Assembly: GCA_947456305.1 (NCBI GenBank)
Contig: CANGPN010000001.1
Coordinates: 208,218-272,217, forward strand
Source of the DNA: Comamonadaceae bacterium
GTDB lineage: Bacteria; Pseudomonadota; Gammaproteobacteria; Burkholderiales; Burkholderiaceae_C
Length of the DNA stretch: 64,000 nucleotides
Direction of reading: 5' to 3'
In this document: piece after piece, positions 24,998-33,986 of the stretch
Layout of the letters: each line of letters opens with the position of its first letter
Position numbering within the stretch: position 1 is the stretch's first letter
Notes under the pieces: model-generated
What the model saw: the letters and a program-made list of their open reading frames with translations, nothing else
What the model was told of the DNA's origin: nothing
The model's database searches: none
Program-made: the position numbers and the translations under genes

Positions 24998-25896
24998 GAT
25001 TGGCCCTTACCCATGAGTCCGCTGGGCTTGTAGACCAGAATCAAACCCATGGCCAAAAACATGATGCCTTCGACAAACAGCGGAAAACCTATGGAGCCGA
25101 AAGATCGGATCAAACCTATGAGCAAAGCACCTAGCAAGGCGCCGCTGACCGAACCCATGCCGCCTATGACCGTGACGATGAAGGATTCAATCAATATGGA
25201 AAACCCCATGCCGGGTGACATGGAGCGCACGGGTGCTGCCAGGCCGCCTGCCAGCCCGGCCAACAGACCGCCGAAAGCAAACACCGAGGCGTAAATCAGT
25301 CGCGTGTTCAATCCCAAAGCGGAGGTCATGCCGGGGTTTTGCGCCGCTGCGCGGATGATTTTGCCGGCGCGGGTGCGTGTGAGGGTGAACCAGAGCAAAC
25401 CGGCGATTAACCCGGCAGCAGCCATCAAATACACATAAAACACCGGCACCACGCCGCCGCCAATAAATAAAGGCGCTTGCTGGAAAGCCTGGGGCATGCC
25501 CATGGACTGGAACTCTGCACCCCAGACGATTTTCACCACATCGTCCAAAATCAAAATAAACGCGTAACACACCAGCAGTTGCAGCAGCACATCCGACTGG
25601 TAAACCCGGCGCATGAAAAAGCGTTCAAACACCAATGCAAACAGGCCGACACCCAAACCCGCCGCCAACGCCGCCAGCGCATAGCTGTCAGTGATGCGGT
25701 AGGCGGAGAGCGCCACATAGGCACCCAGCATATAAAACGAGCCATGGGCAAAGTTGATAACGCCCAATACGCCGAAGATGAGTGTCAGACCGGCGGCCAC
25801 CAGAAACAGCAATGCGCCGACGATCAGGCCGGTACTGGTCTGGGTGACGATGCATGACATCGAGCCAAGACATTCAAACAAGGCATTGAGATCCAT
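24994..25896 (-). CDS. livH: branched-chain amino-acid-type ABC transporter permease LivH
   Basis: A 300-residue membrane protein. INFAHGSFYMLGAYVA near residue 48 and FIVTVIGGMGSVSGALLGALLIG near the C-terminus are LivH hallmarks; RAAAQNPGMTSALGLN is the conserved cytoplasmic loop that contacts the ATPase. The ATG at 25896 is preferred; a TTG at 25905 is in frame. It ends in the ATGA overlap with livM and starts about 18 bp after livK. Together with livM, livG and livF it completes the importer. Confidence 0.92.
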   Translation of the reverse strand: MDLNALFECLGSMSCIVTQTSTGLIVGALLFLVAAGLTLIFGVLGVINFAHGSFYMLGAYVALSAYRITDSYALAALAAGLGVGLFALVFERFFMRRVYQSDVLLQLLVCYAFILILDDVVKIVWGAEFQSMGMPQAFQQAPLFIGGGVVPVFYVYLMAAAGLIAGLLWFTLTRTRAGKIIRAAAQNPGMTSALGLNTRLIYASVFAFGGLLAGLAGGLAAPVRSMSPGMGFSILIESFIVTVIGGMGSVSGALLGALLIGLIRSFGSIGFPLFVEGIMFLAMGLILVYKPSGLMGKGQS

Positions 25897-25913
25897 CGGA
25901 AGCAATCAGTAGT

Positions 25914-27173
25914 TCAGCTGTAGGACTTGCGCTTTTTCCATTGAACTTCCAACTCGGCAATCTGTTTCCAGTTGCCAGGAAGCGGTTTGGACATGAATGG
26001 CTCTTTGGGTTCGAGTGCGCCCCAGCCCACGGCGTAGTCGACCAAGGTGTTGTCTTCGGCGCGCATGGTCAGTTTGCCGTTTGAGCCGAAAGGAGAATCG
26101 ATGCTCATGCCGCGCAAGGCTTCGGCCATTTTCTTGCCGTCGGCGCTATTGGTTTTCTTCATGGCGCTGGTGAGAAACTGCACCGCAGCCGCGTTTTGCC
26201 AAGCCCAGTTCAGCGGCAGGTCTTTAAAGCGCGCCTGGTAGGCGTTGGACCAGTTGGTGTTGGCGGGTGTATTGGGAAAGCTTTTCAGATAACGGTTACC
26301 CGAGTGCAATCCACGTGGCACGTTTTTCACCGCATGCAGCACGGCGTAGTCGGCCATGTTGACGGCAAAAAACTCACGTTCGTTGAACAAGCCGTAAATG
26401 CCGGCTTGGTCGATGAAAGAGGTGAGGTCGCCGCCCCACAGCGCCGAATAAATGGCTTGCGGTTTGCCTTGCAGCAAACGCGTGATGGCTTCGGTGTAAT
26501 CGGCCTGGAAGAGCTTGGGCCAGACATCGCCGGTGATTTCAATCGAAGGATTGAACAGCTTCAAATACTCCATGAACTCAGCGGTGGTATCGCGTCCGTA
26601 GGCGTAGTCTGGCGACACCGTCATCCAGCGCTTCAGGTTTTTTTCCTTGGCCACTTGCGCCGCATAAGCGCCGCCGACGATGGCATCGTGCACACCTTGG
26701 CGGGCGCAGCGAAAGCCCAGTGGCGTGCGGATTTTGGGATCTGCTGTCAGCGATGAAGTTTCCGAGCAGGTGTGCATGACCAGCACGCCCAAGTCGCGCG
26801 CGACTTCATGCACCGCAAAACCGCCGGACGATGCCTCTGCGTCCAAAATGATCTCGCAGTCTTCAGACGTCACGAGTTCACGCGCCACGCGCGCGGCTTC
26901 TTGCGGCTGACCTTTGGAGTCGCGAATCACCAGTTCGATTTTGCGGCCGTTGAGACCGCCTGCGGCGTTGAATTTCTCGACTTCCAGTGACGCAGCATTT
27001 GAGGAGGCCTGACCCAGCATAGCGACGCGGCCCGACAAAATAGTGGGCATGCCTATGCGTATGTTTTTATTCTGAGCGCGCGAAATAAAAGGCGCACTCA
27101 AGGTGGCGGCGGTGACGGCAGAAGCGCCGAATTTCAACAGTTGGCGGCGTTGTTGCGAGGTGAGGTCTGACAT
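25914..27173 (-). CDS. livK: LivK-type ABC transporter substrate-binding protein
   Basis: A 419-residue periplasmic binding protein with a TAT-like leader: QQRRQLLKFGASAVTAATLSA contains twin Arg before a hydrophobic stretch ending SRAQ. The mature domain starts NIRIGMPTILSGRVAMLGQ and follows the type I binding fold (FNAAGGLNGRKIELVIRDSKGQ, ARELVTSED, then MTVSPDYAYGRD). GGGAGAT lies about 7 bases upstream of the ATG at 27173, which fixes the start. Ligand-specificity residues cannot be judged by eye; neighbouring amidohydrolase and peptidase genes hint at peptides or acylated amino acids. It begins the liv operon. Confidence 0.9.
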   Translation of the reverse strand: MSDLTSQQRRQLLKFGASAVTAATLSAPFISRAQNKNIRIGMPTILSGRVAMLGQASSNAASLEVEKFNAAGGLNGRKIELVIRDSKGQPQEAARVARELVTSEDCEIILDAEASSGGFAVHEVARDLGVLVMHTCSETSSLTADPKIRTPLGFRCARQGVHDAIVGGAYAAQVAKEKNLKRWMTVSPDYAYGRDTTAEFMEYLKLFNPSIEITGDVWPKLFQADYTEAITRLLQGKPQAIYSALWGGDLTSFIDQAGIYGLFNEREFFAVNMADYAVLHAVKNVPRGLHSGNRYLKSFPNTPANTNWSNAYQARFKDLPLNWAWQNAAAVQFLTSAMKKTNSADGKKMAEALRGMSIDSPFGSNGKLTMRAEDNTLVDYAVGWGALEPKEPFMSKPLPGNWKQIAELEVQWKKRKSYS

Positions 27174-27300
27174 GGTGATCTCCCGGGGTGTTGGCTGGCT
27201 CACAAGGTAAGAAACAGTCTATGTCAAACGGACACCCGCGGGCTTAGGGGTTTAAGCCGACAAAGCGTGTTGCAGGGGCCGCCCGGAAGAGTGAACGTTT

Positions 27301-28995
27301 TTAAACGAAATCGGTCAGCAACTCACCTGCCAGCGGCGCTTGTTCTTTCATACCGTGGTGATCTGCCACCAGATTGCCGTTGACCCAGACACCGTGAACG
27401 CCGACAGCGTGCGTATTCAGACGAGGCGCACCGCCGGGCAGGTCGAACACCCGGTGCTTGGGCCCGCGCCCCACGGTTCTCGGGTCAAACAACAGCAGGT
27501 CTGCCGCGTAGCCCGGGCGTATCAAGCCGCGTTCTTTCAGGCCCAGAATGCGCGCGGGTTGAGCCGTCAATTTGTATACCGCTTGCGTCATGGACATGGC
27601 GCCCGTGTCGCGTGCCCAGTGTCCTAACAAGTGCAAGCCGAAACCGGCATCATTGAAAAAAGTCAGATGCGCGCCCGCGTCGCTGAGTGTGATCAAACTG
27701 TGCGGATCGTTCAGCAGGCTGCCAACCGCTTGGGGATCGCTGTTGAGCAATTGCGCGGTAAAAACGGTTTGTAAATCCTCGGCCAGCGCCAGATCCAGCG
27801 CAAAGTCAAGCGGGTCTAAGCCTTGTTGATGTGCAAGTTCGGCCACGCTGTGCTGTTCGTAAGCTTGGTGCGCGTTGTCAGAGGTCTGCACCACATGCAC
27901 CTTGTCCCATTCGTTGTTGAACAATCGGAATGTGGTGGCTTGGTTCAATTCGTTTTTCACAGCTTGTCTGAATGCCGGGTCAGCCAGACAGGATTTCAAT
28001 GCATCATGTGACAAGCCCATGGCGGGTCGCCAACTGGCCAGTCCCTCTACCGGATAAGCGGAGGCGAAGGTGAAGTCCATGGTCAACGGGCAGCAAGATA
28101 CCTGGCCGATCAACGGTACGCCTTGTTCATTGGCTTGACCTATGGCTTTGAAATCATTGAACACGGCTTGCGGATTGGTGCTGTTGTGCAGCAATGCAGC
28201 AACCAACACGGGGCGGCCGCTGGTTTCTGACAGCGAGCGCAAAAACGTCATCGGCATTTGACCGCCTTTGGTCACCATGTACACACCTTTGCCCTGGTGG
28301 CTCATCGCCAGTGTGAGTTGCATCATTTCCTCGTCACTAGCCAGCCGTGAAGGCATGGGCAAGCCGCCTTCGCCGTTGTGCGCCGGGCTGGTGCTGCTGG
28401 CAAAACCGATGGCACCTGCTGACATGGCTTCGCGCACCAGCGCGGCCATAGCTTCAATTTCCTGCGGTGTGGCCGCGCGTTTGTTGGCTTGCTCTCCCAT
28501 CACCCAAGTACGTACGGAGGAATGGCCTATGTAGGCGGCAATATTGATAGCGCAGCGTTTGCGTTTCAACATGGCCAGGTATTCGGGAAAAGTTTCGAAG
28601 TCCCAGTCAATGCCTTGCTCCAGCACGTCCAGCGACATGCCTTCAACCTGGGTCAGGTTGCGCATAGTAAGTTCACGGTCCTGTGGTCGGCACGGCGCAA
28701 TGGTGAAACCGCAGTTACCGATAACAGCAGTTGTTACGCCTTGGGCAGGCGACGGGCGCACATAAGAATCCCAGGTGATTTGCGCGTCAAAGTGGGTATG
28801 CGCGTCAATGATGCCCGGCATCAGCGCCAGACCTTGGGCATCAATCACCTGATCTGCGCTGTGGTCCAAGTGACTGCCCATGGCCAGAATACGACCGTCG
28901 CGAACAGCGACGTCTTGCGTCAAAGGCTCGGTGCCGTTGCCGTCAAATACCAATGCCTGGCGGAAAAGCAGGTCTGCGTGAAGGTGTGTGTTCAT
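27301..28995 (-). CDS. N-acyl-D-amino-acid deacylase family amidohydrolase
   Basis: A 564-residue amidohydrolase. The metal-binding motif at residue about 60 is IDAHTHFDAQ, and later His and Asp residues lie in IGHSSVR, GQVSCCPL and LSDAGAHLTFFNDAG, the last carrying the catalytic Asp. The N-terminal ADLLFRQALVFDGNGTEP and C-terminal LLLFDPRTVGRGPKHRVFDLPGG with WVNGNLV are the beta-sandwich parts of D-aminoacylases. The start at 28995 lacks an ideal ribosome site but matches the family. The enzyme should hydrolyse N-acyl-D-amino acids or related amides. It lies between a DmpA-type peptidase and the liv operon on the same strand. Confidence 0.88.
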   Translation of the reverse strand: MNTHLHADLLFRQALVFDGNGTEPLTQDVAVRDGRILAMGSHLDHSADQVIDAQGLALMPGIIDAHTHFDAQITWDSYVRPSPAQGVTTAVIGNCGFTIAPCRPQDRELTMRNLTQVEGMSLDVLEQGIDWDFETFPEYLAMLKRKRCAINIAAYIGHSSVRTWVMGEQANKRAATPQEIEAMAALVREAMSAGAIGFASSTSPAHNGEGGLPMPSRLASDEEMMQLTLAMSHQGKGVYMVTKGGQMPMTFLRSLSETSGRPVLVAALLHNSTNPQAVFNDFKAIGQANEQGVPLIGQVSCCPLTMDFTFASAYPVEGLASWRPAMGLSHDALKSCLADPAFRQAVKNELNQATTFRLFNNEWDKVHVVQTSDNAHQAYEQHSVAELAHQQGLDPLDFALDLALAEDLQTVFTAQLLNSDPQAVGSLLNDPHSLITLSDAGAHLTFFNDAGFGLHLLGHWARDTGAMSMTQAVYKLTAQPARILGLKERGLIRPGYAADLLLFDPRTVGRGPKHRVFDLPGGAPRLNTHAVGVHGVWVNGNLVADHHGMKEQAPLAGELLTDFV

Positions 28996-29055
28996 GGTCA
29001 CTGTCGTTGAATAAAAGTTCAATACATTCTGTCAAATGATCACAGCCTCAGACCC

Positions 29056-30063
29056 TCAGCGTGTCGCCTGAGCGGCAGCACGTTCCGCGGCCGAAGGAAT
29101 CCACAGCTCAGCGGTTTTCACCGACGAAGCAAATCGAACGGCATTCAGGACCGCTTGCGCGACCACTTCAGTCACCAGCGAATGCAATAGCATGGTGTCC
29201 AGCGTTTGATCTCTCATACCAGTACTCAAGGCGAACAAGGTGTCGCCGTCATACGGTGTATGTACCGGTCGAATGGTGCGTGCCAAACCGTCGTGGCCGA
29301 TTTGGGCCAGTCGGGTGACTTGCAGCGGCGTGAGCTTGGCGTCGGTGGCGATCACGCCAATAGTGGTGTTCTGACCGGCAGTCGGTGCCTGGCCGCTGCG
29401 GCCTGCAAGATGCGCTTGGTGAATTTGGAGCAACTCAAGGCTGCCGGTATCCGTTCGAGCGCCGGCAATGACTTGGCCGGTTTGCGGATCCATCACATCA
29501 CCTAAAGCATTGCAGACCACCAATGCCCCTACGGTGATGCCATGCACACGGATAGCCGCGCTGCCTATGCCGCCGCGCATGCACAAGGGAAAACCAAACA
29601 CCTTGCCGACTGTGGCACCGGTTCCGGCGCCGACATTGCCTTGCTGATGAGGTTGGTTTACCGCTGCTTCACAGGCCAGGTAGCCGTTGTCAGCGTTGGG
29701 TCTGACCTGTGGGTTGCCCAGCGCCAAATCAAAAATCACGGCTGAAGGCACGATGGGTACACGGACTGCGCCGACCGCAAAACCGTGGCGCCGTTCTTCC
29801 AGCCAGCGCATCACGCCACCTGCGGCATCCAGCCCGAAAGCCGAACCGCCTGTCAGCAAAATCGCATGTGCTTGTTGCACCAGATTTCCGGGTTGCAAAC
29901 AATCGGTTTCGCGGGTGCCGGGCGCACTGCCCCTCACATCCACACCGGCAACTGCGCCCTTCGGGGTCAAGACCACAGAGCAACCTGTCAGTGACGTGGT
30001 ATCGGTGTAATGTCCGACAGAAAGGCCGCGTACATCTGTGAAGCTCAATGGGGTCTCTTGCAT
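29056..30063 (-). CDS. P1 family (DmpA-type) peptidase
   Basis: A 335-residue N-terminal nucleophile hydrolase of family S58. The start TPLSFTDVRGLSVGHYTD and the motif LTGGSAFGLDAAGGVMRWLEE near residue 75 match DmpA/BapA proteins. The predicted autocleavage site and Ser nucleophile lie in or near NTTIGVIATDAKLTPLQ, with the beta chain after it. Family members release N-terminal amino acids, including D- or beta-residues, from small peptides. The ATG at 30063 is used; GTG at 30066 precedes it directly. It lies 60 bp before the D-aminoacylase-type gene and may be co-regulated with it, which would fit a role in D- or beta-amino acid peptide use. Confidence 0.88.
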   Translation of the reverse strand: MQETPLSFTDVRGLSVGHYTDTTSLTGCSVVLTPKGAVAGVDVRGSAPGTRETDCLQPGNLVQQAHAILLTGGSAFGLDAAGGVMRWLEERRHGFAVGAVRVPIVPSAVIFDLALGNPQVRPNADNGYLACEAAVNQPHQQGNVGAGTGATVGKVFGFPLCMRGGIGSAAIRVHGITVGALVVCNALGDVMDPQTGQVIAGARTDTGSLELLQIHQAHLAGRSGQAPTAGQNTTIGVIATDAKLTPLQVTRLAQIGHDGLARTIRPVHTPYDGDTLFALSTGMRDQTLDTMLLHSLVTEVVAQAVLNAVRFASSVKTAELWIPSAAERAAAQATR

Positions 30064-30114
30064 CACAGGATTTTAGAGCCTGCCCCGTTTGCGCCCTGGC
30101 ATCACAGCGTGTCT

Positions 30115-31221
30115 TCACTCGGCTTGCAAGCTGATAGCAATATCCCGGGTTTTGCCTTCACGCCAAACCGTCACAGTCACGATCTCGCCGATCTGGCGCT
30201 CATCGAGCAATGACATGAGTTTGTCTGCTGATGCAAGCTTGACATTGTTGACGGCCGTGATGATGTCGCCGGTCACCACTTCGCCGTTGGCTTTGACGCG
30301 TATGCCTTTGAGTCCGGCTTTGTCGGCTTGAGAACCGGCATCGACTTGCAGCACAAACACGCCTTCTAACTTCAGCGCGGCGCTGAGCCTGGCATTGATG
30401 TTTTCGTCGGTTTCTATCCCTAGCGACGGGCGCGCGTATTTCCCTTTTTGTATCAACTGAGGCACGACCCGGTTGACTGTATCTACCGGTATGGAAAAGC
30501 CTATACCTGCGCTGGAACCGCTGCGGCTGTAAATGGCGGTGTTGATTCCTATAAGCCGCCCTGCAGAGTCCAGCAGCGGTCCGCCGGAATTTCCCGGGTT
30601 GATGGCTGCATCGGTTTGAATCAAATGGTCTATCTTGCCGCCGGTTTCTCCTTCAATCGAGCGGTCCAAAGCAGACACAATCCCGCGCGTCAGCGTCCAG
30701 TCCAGACCAAAGGGGTTACCGATGGCAAACACGGTTTGACCGACCTTGAGGTCTTTGCTGCTGCCCAGAGGGACGGGATCGGGTTTTTTAAATCCGGTAT
30801 TGATTTTCAACACGGCAATGTCATGTCGCGGGCTTGCTCCCACCAGCTTGGCTTTGAACGAGCGGCCGTCTGACAGTTTGATCGATGCTTCACTGGCGTT
30901 TTGTATGACGTGGAAATTGGTCACCACGTGGCCTGCTTCGTCCCAGATAAAACCCGAGCCCGAACCTTTGGGTACGGAATACACATTGCGCGACCAGACG
31001 TCTTGCACACGCTCGCTGGTGGAGATGAACACCACCGAGTCTTTGGCGTTGTCAAATAAATGGATGATGGACTTTTCGTCTGCTCCCAATTCACCGCGCG
31101 GCGTCACAGGTCTGGGTTTGCCGCCAGTGGCGTCTGCCATGGAAAATCCGACGGCTAGGCACATAAAGAACACGGTCACTGTGGATAACAAGGGTTTGAA
31201 TAATGGGTGAAAAGTTTTCAT
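30115..31221 (-). CDS. HtrA/DegQ-type trypsin-like serine protease
   Basis: A 368-residue exported protease. The signal is FHPLFKPLLSTVTVFFMCLAVGFSMADA. The catalytic triad is seen as TNFHVI (His), RHDIAVLKI (Asp) and GNSGGPLLD (Ser), separated as in DegP/DegQ. A single PDZ domain follows (VLQVDAGSQADKAGL, KANGEVVTGDIITAVNN), so it is a one-PDZ HtrA (DegS/MucD-like shape with one domain). Periplasmic quality control of misfolded proteins is the family role. The ATG at 31221 is chosen because a palindrome overlaps the alternative start at 31236. It stands alone next to the P1 peptidase. Confidence 0.9.
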   Translation of the reverse strand: MKTFHPLFKPLLSTVTVFFMCLAVGFSMADATGGKPRPVTPRGELGADEKSIIHLFDNAKDSVVFISTSERVQDVWSRNVYSVPKGSGSGFIWDEAGHVVTNFHVIQNASEASIKLSDGRSFKAKLVGASPRHDIAVLKINTGFKKPDPVPLGSSKDLKVGQTVFAIGNPFGLDWTLTRGIVSALDRSIEGETGGKIDHLIQTDAAINPGNSGGPLLDSAGRLIGINTAIYSRSGSSAGIGFSIPVDTVNRVVPQLIQKGKYARPSLGIETDENINARLSAALKLEGVFVLQVDAGSQADKAGLKGIRVKANGEVVTGDIITAVNNVKLASADKLMSLLDERQIGEIVTVTVWREGKTRDIAISLQAE

Positions 31222-31230
31222 AGCCGGGTG

Positions 31231-31245
31231 TTGCATTTAATGCAA
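31231..31245. promoter_or_regulatory. 15-base palindrome near the HtrA-type protease start
   Basis: TTGCATT followed by one base and AATGCAA forms a perfect 7+7 inverted repeat 10-24 bases upstream of the ATG at 31221 and overlapping a second possible start codon. It could be an operator or chance; a plus-strand AAAGGAGG just beside it may be unrelated. No regulator gene is adjacent. Confidence 0.3.
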
Positions 31246-31402
31246 AGGAGGTTGTCCAGTGTTTCTCAAGCCTGAAAGGGCTTCATCGGGGGCAAATTTC
31301 AGAGATAGGGGTGCTAAAGTGTTTTTTCAAGAACCCGCCGAAATGAAAACTGCGCCATCCCACTCCATGACATGCCTACTCAGTCGGCAGGACTGACTTA
31401 CC

Positions 31403-31786
31403 ATGGCCCCTATGTGTAGGCGTTTCATGTTTTGGCCCTGCATCCGCCTTTGTGCGGGGGGACTTGCTATTGCCAGTATGTCTGTGGCCGCCGCCACTCG
31501 GCAACCCGACATGCTGTTCGTCACGCCTGCCAATTGCAAATTGATTCGCGGCTACGGCAAATACGATCTGGAAGGCGTGGCCAAAGAATTCAAAGTCAAG
31601 GCCGCCAAAGTGCGCTACCTCAGAGCCGAGTGGGGCCGAGCTCAGGACGGTAGCGAGCAATGCAATATGGTGTTCGCTACGCCCAAAGGCAATAAATCCT
31701 GTCGGGTGTTCACCATCATGCACTACGACTTCACTTTCGGCCTGGCGGTGCCTATTCCCGGAAACCACGCTATTTGCAACGATTAG
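31403..31786 (+). CDS. small exported protein, unknown function
   Basis: A 127-residue protein with an Arg-containing N-terminus (MCRRFMFWPCIRLCAGGLAIASMSVAAA) that looks like a signal peptide. The mature part includes TPANCKLIRGYGKYDLEGVAKEF and a conserved-looking C-terminal half with cysteines at EQCNMVF, KSCRVF and HAICND. The even number of mature cysteines (four) suggests two disulfides in the periplasm. The ATG at 31403 is used although an internal ATG at 31412 exists. It is divergent from the HtrA-type gene and followed by the thiolase on the same strand after 106 bp. I recognise no family. Confidence 0.55.
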   Translation: MAPMCRRFMFWPCIRLCAGGLAIASMSVAAATRQPDMLFVTPANCKLIRGYGKYDLEGVAKEFKVKAAKVRYLRAEWGRAQDGSEQCNMVFATPKGNKSCRVFTIMHYDFTFGLAVPIPGNHAICND

Positions 31787-31892
31787 GCCAAGGCGGCCAA
31801 CTTATTTCAAAGCCGGGCGCGGCCGGTAAGTTTGTGATCAGCCAGTTATGGTGTTATAGAGCTACAACAACCTCATCACTCCGGAGACCCCC

Positions 31893-33071
31893 ATGCAAGA
31901 CATCGTCATCGTTTCAGCCGCCCGCACAGCTGTGGGCAAATTCGGCGGCAGCCTGGCCAAACTCAGTGCCACCGAGCTTGGTGGTTTGATTGTCAAAGAA
32001 GTGGTTACGCGCGCAGGCATTGAGCCGTCGCTGGTGGGTGAAGTCATCATGGGCCAGGTGCTGGCCGCAGGTGCAGGCCAAAACCCGGCGCGCCAAGCGC
32101 TGATGAAAGCCGGATTGCCCAAAGAAATTCCGGGTTTAACTATCAATGCAGTATGCGGCTCCGGCCTTAAAGCCGTCATGCTTGCAGCCCAAGCGGTGGC
32201 ATTTGGTGACAGCGATATCGTGATTGCAGGCGGGCAGGAAAACATGAGTGCCGCACCGCATATTTTGAATAACTCCCGTGATGGCCACCGCATGGGCGAC
32301 TGGAAAATGGTCGATAGCATGATCGTCGACGGTTTGTGGGATGTCTATAACCAATACCACATGGGCATCACCGCAGAAAACGTCGCCAAGCAAAACAACA
32401 TCAGTCGCGATATGCAAGATGCACTGGCTTTGGCCTCTCAACAAAAAGCCGCTGCCGCACAAGCCGCCGGTAAATTTAAAGATGAAATTGCGCCGGTGTT
32501 GTTGCCGCAGAAAAAAGGCGATCCTTTGGTGTTCGCACAGGATGAATTCATCAATACCAAAACATCCGCCGAGGCATTGGCCGGTTTGCGCCCCGCTTTC
32601 GACAAGGCGGGAAGTGTGACTGCCGGCAATGCCTCAGGTATCAATGACGGTGCTGCCGCGGTGATGGTCATGACTGCATCTCGCGCCCATGCGTTAGGAC
32701 TCCAACCTTTGGGACGTATCGCGTCTTTTGCTACCACCGGTTTGGATCCCGCGACCATGGGCATGGGCCCGGTGTCTGCATCACGCAAAGCGCTGGAGCG
32801 CGCTGGATGGAAAGCTGCTGATGTGGACTTGTTCGAGTTGAACGAGGCATTTGCGGCTCAGGCTTGCGCCGTCAACCAAGCTCTGGATATTGATCCTAAG
32901 CGGGTGAATGTGAACGGCGGTGCGATTGCTATCGGTCACCCCATAGGTGCGTCAGGCTGCCGTATTCTGGTGACCTTGTTGCATGAAATGCAGCGCAGCG
33001 GTGCGAAAAAAGGTTTGGCCGCATTGTGTATTGGCGGCGGCATGGGCGTGTCGCTGACGATAGAGCGTTGA
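31893..33071 (+). CDS. acetyl-CoA C-acetyltransferase (thiolase)
   Basis: A 392-residue thiolase of the biosynthetic (PhaA/AtoB) type. The nucleophilic Cys is residue 88 in INAVCGSGLKAV, and the catalytic His and second Cys are in GGAIAIGHPIGASG and ALCIGGGMG. The N-terminal VSAARTAVGKFGGSLA is the usual opening, and VDLFELNEAFAAQ is the conserved core. It condenses two acetyl-CoA or cleaves acetoacetyl-CoA in the cytoplasm; phaB or phaC neighbours are absent here, so PHB synthesis is only one possibility. The start is the ATG at 31893 with GGAG about 9 bases upstream. It is convergent with the 2OG oxygenase gene. Confidence 0.95.
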   Translation: MQDIVIVSAARTAVGKFGGSLAKLSATELGGLIVKEVVTRAGIEPSLVGEVIMGQVLAAGAGQNPARQALMKAGLPKEIPGLTINAVCGSGLKAVMLAAQAVAFGDSDIVIAGGQENMSAAPHILNNSRDGHRMGDWKMVDSMIVDGLWDVYNQYHMGITAENVAKQNNISRDMQDALALASQQKAAAAQAAGKFKDEIAPVLLPQKKGDPLVFAQDEFINTKTSAEALAGLRPAFDKAGSVTAGNASGINDGAAAVMVMTASRAHALGLQPLGRIASFATTGLDPATMGMGPVSASRKALERAGWKAADVDLFELNEAFAAQACAVNQALDIDPKRVNVNGGAIAIGHPIGASGCRILVTLLHEMQRSGAKKGLAALCIGGGMGVSLTIER

Positions 33072-33072
33072 C

Positions 33073-33954
33073 TCAGTGCTTTTTGAAATACCGCATGATG
33101 GCAGGCGGTATCCAGTCCTCTAAAAACTCTTTCACATGCGTTCGCAATTTGCGGCGCATGATTTTGCGTTTGGTAGCTGTATCGTCTTGCGGTCTATAGC
33201 TGAAATCGGTGCCTCTGGCAGAGCCTTCTTCGTAGATGGCGCTAGAGGCCGTGTAGTAATACAAGGCGATGGATTTGCGGGTAACCTCTGCGGGCGAATT
33301 CAAGGCCTCAGGGTGGCCGTGGTAGCTTTTCTGATCGGTGTTGAATATCACACAACGGTTGAATAAAGGCTCAATCACATCGGCCTGATGCTGCATAGAC
33401 GGGTCCCAGAGTTCGAGATTACCGCCGTATTCAGCTTGCCAATTCTTATTCAGGTAAATCAACACATTAAGTCGGCGGTTTAAATGTAGTTGTTTGTTGA
33501 TGCGGAAATCCGCATGAACCGCCAGTTTGCCTCCGCGTTTTATTTCGTGGTAACCGCCGCCGAGAAAATAAGGATCAGGAATCAGGCCTTGGATATCTGT
33601 TAAACCTTCCAGAAATTGCAGCATGGCCGGTGAATTGAAAAAGTAAAACAAAGCCTTGGCGCCTTCGCTGCAATCTATGGGGTTGATCCCACGTTTTAAG
33701 TACTCTATGTGTTGGGATGCCGCAATGTAGTCATTGCGGTTGATTTCAGCAGGGAAATGCACCAATGCATGGTCTATCACTGCTGCAGGTAAAAAATCAT
33801 CAAAGACGGCATAAGCATAGGGTTGCGCGTTGAAGTAGTCGTGCTGCAAAGCAATGCCGGATTGGAATGCCAGCGACGGGTCCATGGCGAATCCGTTGAC
33901 TGCTGTGACTGGGAGGGTAAAACTTTTTCGCTGAGAGAGACCTGTGACTGGCAT
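33073..33954 (-). CDS. 2-oxoglutarate/Fe(II)-dependent oxygenase family protein
   Basis: A 293-residue protein. The double-stranded-helix oxygenase core is marked by LAVHADFRINKQ (HxD iron ligands, near residue 142) and YHGHPEA with the distal His; LNVLIYLNKNW is the preceding beta-strand pair and RKSIALYYYT bears the probable 2OG-binding Arg. The long basic C-terminal tail KRKIMRRKLRTHVKEFLEDWIPP is not part of the fold and may contact a partner. Proteins of this shape hydroxylate proline or carbohydrate-associated residues; the substrate is open. It is convergent with the thiolase and upstream of an XRE regulator on the same strand. Confidence 0.8.
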   Translation of the reverse strand: MPVTGLSQRKSFTLPVTAVNGFAMDPSLAFQSGIALQHDYFNAQPYAYAVFDDFLPAAVIDHALVHFPAEINRNDYIAASQHIEYLKRGINPIDCSEGAKALFYFFNSPAMLQFLEGLTDIQGLIPDPYFLGGGYHEIKRGGKLAVHADFRINKQLHLNRRLNVLIYLNKNWQAEYGGNLELWDPSMQHQADVIEPLFNRCVIFNTDQKSYHGHPEALNSPAEVTRKSIALYYYTASSAIYEEGSARGTDFSYRPQDDTATKRKIMRRKLRTHVKEFLEDWIPPAIMRYFKKH

Positions 33955-33986
33955 AGCTAATCTGGAAAGAGAGATTTAAGCCGGTA

